DNA from: RGIG7300 sp045657645
GTDB lineage: Bacteria; Bacillota; Clostridia; Oscillospirales; CAG-272
Assembly (NCBI GenBank): GCA_045657645.1
Contig: JAZOTL010000131.1
Span: 1 to 11,194, forward strand
Length of the DNA: 11,194 nucleotides
Reading direction: 5' to 3'
In this document: positions 8,301-11,194 of the stretch, in pieces
Numbering within the stretch: position 1 is the first letter of the stretch
Layout: each line of letters begins with the position of its first letter
Translations under genes and position numbers: made by a program
The notes under the pieces: generated by a model
Database searches by the model: none
The model's input: only the letters and a program-made list of their open reading frames with translations
What the model was told of the DNA's origin: nothing

Positions 8301-8891
8301 CAGATAAGAGAAGCTGCTATAAAAACTCCCTTCTTTGTAACGGGTGAGGACACCAATAAAGGTGCAAAAAAGGGAAATGCTACCCATGCATTTATGCAGT
8401 TCTGTGATTTTGCTCGTGTTGATACAAACGGTGTTGCCAAGGAGCTTGATCACCTTGTACAAAAAGGATTTTTGCCTTTTGATGCAAAAGAACTTGTTGA
8501 TATTAGTGCTATTAGTGCTTTCTTTGCTTCCGATACCTATAAAAACATCTGCTCTGCTAAAAAGGTGTTCAGAGAAAAGCGCTTTAACGTTGCGTTGCCT
8601 TGTAAATATTTTACCGAGGAGAACCTTGAAGCCTTTGGCGAAGAAACAATGCTGGTGCAGGGCGTTATAGACTGCTTCTATTATGATTTGGACGGCAAAA
8701 TAGTTCTTTTGGATTATAAAACCGATCGTGTGCCTGCCTATATGAGTGAAGCGCAGGGTATTGATATGCTTATTCAAAGACATAAGCGTCAGCTATACTA
8801 CTACAAGCTTGCTCTTGAAAGGATAACGGGCTGTGAGGTTAAAAGCTGTCAGATATATTCCTTTGCGTTAAATAGAGCTATAGATGTGTAA
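5391..8891 (+). CDS. addA: ATP-dependent helicase/nuclease AddAB, subunit A
   Basis: AddA, 1166 residues from the ATG at 5391: the UvrD-like 3'-5' helicase motor with a C-terminal nuclease, which with AddB processes broken DNA ends for RecA loading. Helicase motifs in order: Q motif Gln10; Walker A SASAGSGKT (24-32); motif Ia TFTVAATAQLK (59-69); Walker B DEYQD (403-407); motif III VGDIKQSIYRFRGA (428-441); motif IV ENFRS (475-479); motif V TVHASKGLEF (761-770); motif VI LLYVALTRA (835-843). The nuclease has His999, Asp1094 (GVID), Asp1108 and Lys1110 (LLDYKTD) and Gln1134/Tyr1136 (RQLYYYK). An acidic stretch at about 904-920 probably links motor and nuclease. Motif Ia departs from the usual TFTNAAAAEMK by Asn-to-Val and Glu-to-Gln changes. 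The 8-nt overlap with addB (ATGAGTGA) and strong SD indicate translational coupling. The frame ends in three consecutive stops (TAA TAA TGA, 8889-8897) just before a terminator. Confidence 0.95.
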   Translation: MSDVKWTPSQLEAIGARDTSLLVSASAGSGKTAVLVERIIRELLSEDAPVEISDIIVVTFTVAATAQLKRKLADAVKKKLAIDPTDKYLQKQLRNIQKAKIKTINSFCYDCVKENFASLGLSAGVRIADDIENSLVMSTVMEKCIDEFYEKGESLGIKDFSAFCENFSLLRDDSLGEILYDLYLKCYVEVLGVESLKVNVTALQKAAQNDPFESVWGNEINCRCKKVLEHMRALIRESEKLIMTSEVYDIYAPAIESDLLFVEDALNSLKGTYEEFRSFVNAYKFVGLKAVKSDDPLVKDIKDEFQKTRNKMKGFHKQLTSYTEASVEDIAYFTERTACLTEELYTFLSYFHKKATEEKRHRGILSFADCEVLTLQLLYDAQNDAPTSVAREFRERYSRVYIDEYQDVNAVQDKIFEMITGKNSGFIVGDIKQSIYRFRGAVPELFGSYRDRYTPYKAESIDALTDNTSKIFLQENFRSDKSVIDFSNMTAGRVMVKAESDINYCSQDDLVCAKAAEKDMHLPVTVAVLDRNEAKNEEAVYVADEIEKLVAGGASYGDIAILLRATASYLSVFTQEFEKRGIPVNCNLGGNYFDTPEVMLALCYLNAIDNPRRDIFLCGLLKSPVYSFTLSELEKIRRACPAQSFYDSILQYCKENEFEKGRYFIAELAELREYAKAASAHELIWKLLYDKGLMACVTRASKDTEGAANNLLYLYERARGFEVGDFKGCTAFLEYITRVAEKGGTIVSEKTEGGNGVSIMTVHASKGLEFPYCFVCYADRNLKSKDLQNKLYSHSKLGVAANICDENGLVLYDTFMMKAIGIRIEEEALEEEMRLLYVALTRAINKLYVVGHAKDAQKFVEEKLDVDYFNRIYMLSENTYLRWVLAMLSGNGDSTYELVLPSVDEGEEEVILEAEEEIAEKNVELDESVVELLKKRAEFSYKHNKLVNVPAKISVSALYPGVLDEEEEARQIREAAIKTPFFVTGEDTNKGAKKGNATHAFMQFCDFARVDTNGVAKELDHLVQKGFLPFDAKELVDISAISAFFASDTYKNICSAKKVFREKRFNVALPCKYFTEENLEAFGEETMLVQGVIDCFYYDLDGKIVLLDYKTDRVPAYMSEAQGIDMLIQRHKRQLYYYKLALERITGCEVKSCQIYSFALNRAIDV
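8502..8519 (+). repeat. In-frame 9-bp tandem duplication inside addA
   Basis: ATTAGTGCT occurs twice in direct succession (8502-8510 and 8511-8519), encoding the Ile-Ser-Ala pair at AddA residues 1038-1043. The reading frame is kept. It may be a slippage duplication or chance codon reuse. Confidence 0.6.
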
Positions 8892-8896
8892 TAATG

Positions 8897-8931
8897 AAAA
8901 AAGAGTGGATATTCAATCCACTCTTTTTTTT
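8897..8931. terminator. Rho-independent terminator, likely bidirectional
   Basis: A perfect 14-bp inverted repeat (8897-8910 and 8916-8929) with the 5-nt loop ATTCA is followed by a run of eight Ts ending at 8931. The GC-bearing core is GAGTGGAT/ATCCACTC, flanked by A6/T6 that also form U-tracts in either direction. It starts at the last base of the third addA stop codon, so it should end the parE-addB-addA transcript. Being symmetric, it can also stop the convergent dehydrogenase transcript arriving from the right. Confidence 0.93.
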
Positions 8932-8978
8932 AGTTAAATAAAATTCTCTAAATCGGGCGTCGCAGAAATAATTTAAAT

Positions 8979-8994
8979 TCAGGAATAGTCCTGA
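8979..8994. repeat. Short inverted repeat between addA and the dehydrogenase gene
   Basis: TCAGGA (8979-8984), loop ATAG, TCCTGA (8989-8994): a perfect 6-bp stem with a 4-nt loop. It lacks a T-run on either strand, so it is a weak hairpin, not a clear terminator. It may stabilise the 3' end of the dehydrogenase mRNA. Confidence 0.35.
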
Positions 8995-9000
8995 TTATAT

Positions 9001-9016
9001 CAGCGGCGATTCGCTG
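9001..9016. repeat. Short GC-rich inverted repeat just past the dehydrogenase stop
   Basis: CAGCG (9001-9005) and CGCTG (9012-9016) pair around a 6-nt loop. On the plus strand it is followed by CTTTTT, a poor terminator-like context; on the minus strand, the sense strand of the adjacent gene, no T-run follows. A role in 3'-end formation is possible but unproven. Confidence 0.35.
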
Positions 9017-9020
9017 CTTT

Positions 9021-9971
9021 TTAATTTGAAACAACGTTTTTAGGTGTGCCTGCTAAAAATGACCTTATGTTATCAGAAACGATACCCATAAGTCTTATTC
9101 TCGTAGCAAGTGGCGCCCAAGCAATGTGGGGCGTCATAATGAGTTTTTCAGAAGGGGAAAGGGAACAGGTCTTGCGCATAGGCTCAAGGGTAAGTACGTC
9201 TATTCCTGCGCCTGAGATAAGCCCATCGTTTAATGCCTTTTGCAGATCTGCTTCATCTGTTATTGCACCTCTTGCTGTGTTAATAAATAAGCAGGAGGGC
9301 TTGCACTTTTTAAATTCCTCGTAGGTGAACATTCTCTCTGTAGCCGCTGTTAATGGGCAATGAACGCTTATAATATCCGATTCCTTGAGAAGTGTATCAA
9401 AATCGGTAAAGGTTACGTTAGGGTCATTTTTAGGAGTTCTTGTGTATACAAGTACCTTCATACCAAAGGCAAGAGCAAGTTTGGCGCTCTGCATACCTAT
9501 AGCGCCGTAACCTATAATTCCTATAGTCTTACCATACAGCTCGTCTGTGGGGTAAACAAAGGGAGAGAACATAGGAGAATCACACCAACCGCCATTCTCC
9601 ACAAATTTTGCGTATGAGCCTACTTTTGAATAATGCTCCAGTATAAGTGCAAAGGTGTGCTGTGCCACCGCGTGGGTGGAATAACTGCCTGCGTTACAAA
9701 CGGTTATGCCGTTTTCTTTGCAGTAAACAACGTCAATATTGTTATAACCTGTTGCAAACAGGCATATAAGCTTAAGGTTTTTTGCACCTTCAAGCTCGTT
9801 TTTACCTAATACAGTTTTGTTGCAAAGAACAATATCTGCTTCCTTTACTCTTTCCGCGGTTTCTTCGGGTTTTGTGTTATCATAAGTGATGATTTCGCCA
9901 AACTCTGAAAAGAGGCTCAGGTCTATATCACCCTGTGTTACGGTCATAGCGTCTGTAATTACAATTTTCAT
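9021..9971 (-). CDS. D-2-hydroxyacid dehydrogenase (glycerate dehydrogenase/hydroxypyruvate reductase type)
   Basis: A full-length 316-residue member of the D-isomer-specific 2-hydroxyacid dehydrogenase family, cytosolic, interconverting 2-oxoacids such as hydroxypyruvate or pyruvate with D-hydroxyacids using NAD(P)H. The Rossmann domain, about 100-285, carries GYGAIG (154-159). The catalytic set is Arg234 (NTARG, 231-235), Glu263 (LEP) and His282 (PHIAWA, 281-286). The HIAWA context is typical of glycerate dehydrogenase-like members, but the substrate cannot be fixed from sequence. At the end of the second Rossmann strand the chain reads VYTRTP (175-180) with no acidic residue and an Arg at 178, which fits NADPH better than NADH (inference). 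The ATG at 9971 has a GGAG site (complement of 9979-9982) seven bases away. The gene is monocistronic: its own promoter lies in the region shared with lon, and it converges on addA. Confidence 0.9.
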   Translation of the reverse strand: MKIVITDAMTVTQGDIDLSLFSEFGEIITYDNTKPEETAERVKEADIVLCNKTVLGKNELEGAKNLKLICLFATGYNNIDVVYCKENGITVCNAGSYSTHAVAQHTFALILEHYSKVGSYAKFVENGGWCDSPMFSPFVYPTDELYGKTIGIIGYGAIGMQSAKLALAFGMKVLVYTRTPKNDPNVTFTDFDTLLKESDIISVHCPLTAATERMFTYEEFKKCKPSCLFINTARGAITDEADLQKALNDGLISGAGIDVLTLEPMRKTCSLSPSEKLIMTPHIAWAPLATRIRLMGIVSDNIRSFLAGTPKNVVSN

Positions 9972-9997
9972 TATTTTACTCCGTGTAGATTTATATG

Positions 9998-10013
9998 AAT
10001 AGTTTAGACTATT
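9998..10013. promoter_or_regulatory. Palindrome over the dehydrogenase -10 box, candidate operator
   Basis: AATAGT (9998-10003) and ACTATT (10008-10013) form perfect 6-bp arms around TTAG. Allowing a single-base bulge, the symmetry extends to TGA/TCA outside. The element covers the predicted -10 hexamer of the leftward promoter, where a repressor could block transcription. The sequence is AT-rich and short, so chance is possible. No regulator gene is visible nearby. Confidence 0.35.
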
Positions 10014-10029
10014 TCACGCTTTTCGTCAA
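10001..10029 (-). promoter_or_regulatory. Predicted sigma-A promoter for the dehydrogenase gene
   Basis: On the minus strand TTGACG (10029-10024) and TAAACT (10006-10001) are separated by exactly 17 bases. A transcript start near 9994 would give a leader of roughly 23 nt containing the GGAG site before the ATG at 9971. Confidence 0.65.
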
Positions 10030-10040
10030 TAATCTATTGA
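10026..10040. promoter_or_regulatory. Palindrome between the two divergent -35 boxes
   Basis: TCAATA (10026-10031), ATC, TATTGA (10035-10040). It overlaps the -35 boxes of both divergent promoters. Part of the symmetry is automatic, because two inverted TTGA-containing -35 hexamers already give TCAA...TTGA; only the inner TA/TA adds to it. It is listed as a weak candidate regulatory site. Confidence 0.25.
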
Positions 10041-10065
10041 AAAAAACTGCAAAATATGTTATTAT
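10037..10065 (+). promoter_or_regulatory. Predicted sigma-A promoter for lon
   Basis: TTGAAA (10037-10042), 17-nt spacer, TATTAT (10060-10065). A start near 10072 would give a leader of about 20 nt that carries the GGAG site (10084-10087). No CIRCE heat-shock operator was found in the region. The -35 box lies 7 bp from that of the leftward promoter, so two polymerases could hardly bind at once. Confidence 0.6.
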
Positions 10066-10093
10066 AAACTATATATTACTATTGGAGAAGCAA

Positions 10094-11194
10094 ATGTCTG
10101 AATTTATAGAAAAACTTGAAATGACTCAGCTTCCTTGTATCGTTACACGCACAACTATAGTCTTCCCGCATATGACTATGTCTATGGAAGTAAAAGGCGA
10201 TTCTGAGGACAGCTTTAACTTTGATTATGACCGTACTGACGAAAAGGTGATCCTTTTGTCTGTACTTGATCCTGCTAAAAAAGAACTTGACACAGATAAG
10301 GATTTTGCAAACGTTGGTACCTACTGCCGTATAAAGCAGTCTGTAAAGCTGCCTGACGGAAGCGTACGCCTTGTAGTTGAGGGCATTGCACGTTGTGACG
10401 TTTTAAAGCTCACAGAGGATGATAAGGGTAATTATACTTGCAGTGCAATTATAAAACATATCGCATCTAATGATAATTCGGCTAAAGCGGAAGCTTTGCA
10501 TCGCGAGATTGTTTTAGCTTTTAATGACTTTACTAAATATATACCCAAAATATCTTCCGAGCTTACAGAGGCTATACAAACCGTTACCGATAACGGATTT
10601 TTATGTGATATGATAGCTTCTAACCTTCTGGTAAGGTTGCCCGATAAACAGCTCATACTTGAAACATATGATCCCCTTGATCGTATGGAAAAGCTTTGTG
10701 TTATTATGCGCCGTGAAGCGGGTATACTTGCTACAGAGGTTGAAATACATTCAAAGGTAAAGGCGCAAATAGATAAAAACCAACACGAATACTACCTTAA
10801 AGAGCAGTTAAGGGCAATTAAGCACGAGCTTGGCGAGGATGAGGATGATAATGAAATAGCTGAATACGAAGAGCGTATAGCGGCGCTTAATTTACCGCAA
10901 AACGTATCTGAAAAGCTATTGAAGGAAGTTGGTAAACTTGCAAAAACTCCTTACGCTTCTTCCGAGGCGGCTGTTATGCGCAATTATATAGATATCTGTC
11001 TTGATATACCTTGGAATATTGTTACAGAGGATACTATAGATCTTGACAAGGCATCAGCAATTCTTGAAGCGGATCACTGCGGTCTTGAAAGGGTTAAGGA
11101 TAGAATTCTTGAATTTCTTGCGGTAAGAAAGCTTAATCCTGAGCTTAAAAGCCAGATTCTTTGCCTTGTAGGCCCTCCCGGTACGGGTAAGACC
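10094..11194 (+). CDS. lon: ATP-dependent protease Lon, N-terminal part (truncated by window end)
   Basis: An open frame from the ATG at 10094 to the last base gives 367 residues with no stop. Lon is a cytosolic homo-oligomeric AAA+ serine protease that degrades misfolded and regulatory proteins. The N-terminal LON substrate-binding domain spans about residues 11-190 (TIVFPHMTMSMEV at 21-33; KLPDGSVRLVVEGIAR at 85-100). A helical linker follows with the family signature YYLKEQLRAIKHELGE (233-248), then LDIPWN (303-308), LERVKDRILEFLAVRK (331-346) and Walker A GPPGTGKT at 360-367, the last residues visible. The rest of the ATPase and the Ser-Lys protease domain lie beyond the edge. The N-domain opening (LPCIVTRTTIVFP) is divergent from the common LPLRN..VFPGM form. 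GGAG (10084-10087) sits six bases before the ATG. The gene diverges from the dehydrogenase and has its own predicted promoter. Confidence 0.95.
   Translation, partial: MSEFIEKLEMTQLPCIVTRTTIVFPHMTMSMEVKGDSEDSFNFDYDRTDEKVILLSVLDPAKKELDTDKDFANVGTYCRIKQSVKLPDGSVRLVVEGIARCDVLKLTEDDKGNYTCSAIIKHIASNDNSAKAEALHREIVLAFNDFTKYIPKISSELTEAIQTVTDNGFLCDMIASNLLVRLPDKQLILETYDPLDRMEKLCVIMRREAGILATEVEIHSKVKAQIDKNQHEYYLKEQLRAIKHELGEDEDDNEIAEYEERIAALNLPQNVSEKLLKEVGKLAKTPYASSEAAVMRNYIDICLDIPWNIVTEDTIDLDKASAILEADHCGLERVKDRILEFLAVRKLNPELKSQILCLVGPPGTGKT

Noticed and set aside
8187..8783. Minus-strand open frame of 198 codons
   Set aside because: It lies wholly opposite the addA nuclease region, whose motifs are intact on the plus strand. 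Its translation is Cys/Ile/Phe-rich low-coherence sequence with no recognisable domain, so it is an antisense shadow.
9001..9020. CAGCG/CGCTG hairpin followed by CTTTTT as a plus-strand terminator
   Set aside because: The stem is only 5 bp and a far stronger terminator lies about 100 bases upstream on the same strand. It was kept only as an inverted repeat.
9972..10093. Heat-shock operator (CIRCE) or LexA-type box upstream of lon
   Set aside because: Neither the TTAGCACTC-N9-GAGTGCTAA repeat nor a GAAC-N4-GTTC-like box is present.
1..11194. CRISPR array, insertion sequence, tRNA or phage defence system
   Set aside because: No spaced direct repeats, transposase motifs, cloverleaf-like segments or known defence genes other than general AddAB repair were seen.

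Overview
The window looks like a chromosomal housekeeping segment from a low-to-moderate GC Gram-positive anaerobe, most likely an uncultivated gut-type member of class Clostridia (Bacillota), perhaps close to the Oscillospiraceae/Ruminococcaceae. The basis is the Firmicutes-type AddAB helicase-nuclease (no RecBCD), strong purine-rich Shine-Dalgarno sites, sigma-A-like promoter boxes, frequent ATA isoleucine codons, and a divergent Clostridia-style ParE/GyrB paralogue. The genus assignment is inference. No mobile element, CRISPR array, tRNA or rRNA was seen.

Layout, left to right. (1) Positions 1-111, minus strand: the first 37 residues of a protein whose remainder lies outside the window, tentatively a short QueG-like epoxyqueuosine reductase family member. 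Its predicted promoter would put the transcript start almost on the ATG. (2) Positions 171-8891, plus strand: an apparent three-gene operon. It holds a divergent type IIA topoisomerase B subunit (parE-like), addB (17-nt gap) and addA (8-nt overlap), and closes with three consecutive in-frame stop codons and a 14-bp hairpin with a U-tract. (3) Positions 9021-9971, minus strand: a D-2-hydroxyacid dehydrogenase of the glycerate dehydrogenase/hydroxypyruvate reductase type, convergent with addA. (4) Positions 10094-11194, plus strand: the N-terminal 367 residues of Lon protease, cut exactly at the end of its Walker A motif. The dehydrogenase and lon diverge from a 122-bp intergenic region with two back-to-back sigma-A-like promoters and two small palindromes.

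How the genes work together. AddA and AddB form the heterodimer that resects double-strand DNA ends for RecA-dependent repair. AddB here keeps its nuclease residues and the four iron-sulfur cysteines, but its N-terminal Walker A loop is badly decayed. Transcribing a topoisomerase subunit with addBA would link DNA topology and break repair; no A subunit (ParC/GyrA) is next to it. Lon handles protein quality control. The dehydrogenase is metabolic and functionally unrelated to its neighbours.

I found no clearly undescribed system. The points most worth checking are the solitary divergent ParE linked to addBA, the degenerate AddB ATP loop, the possible leaderless transcript at the left edge, and the palindromes in the dehydrogenase/lon divergent promoter region.
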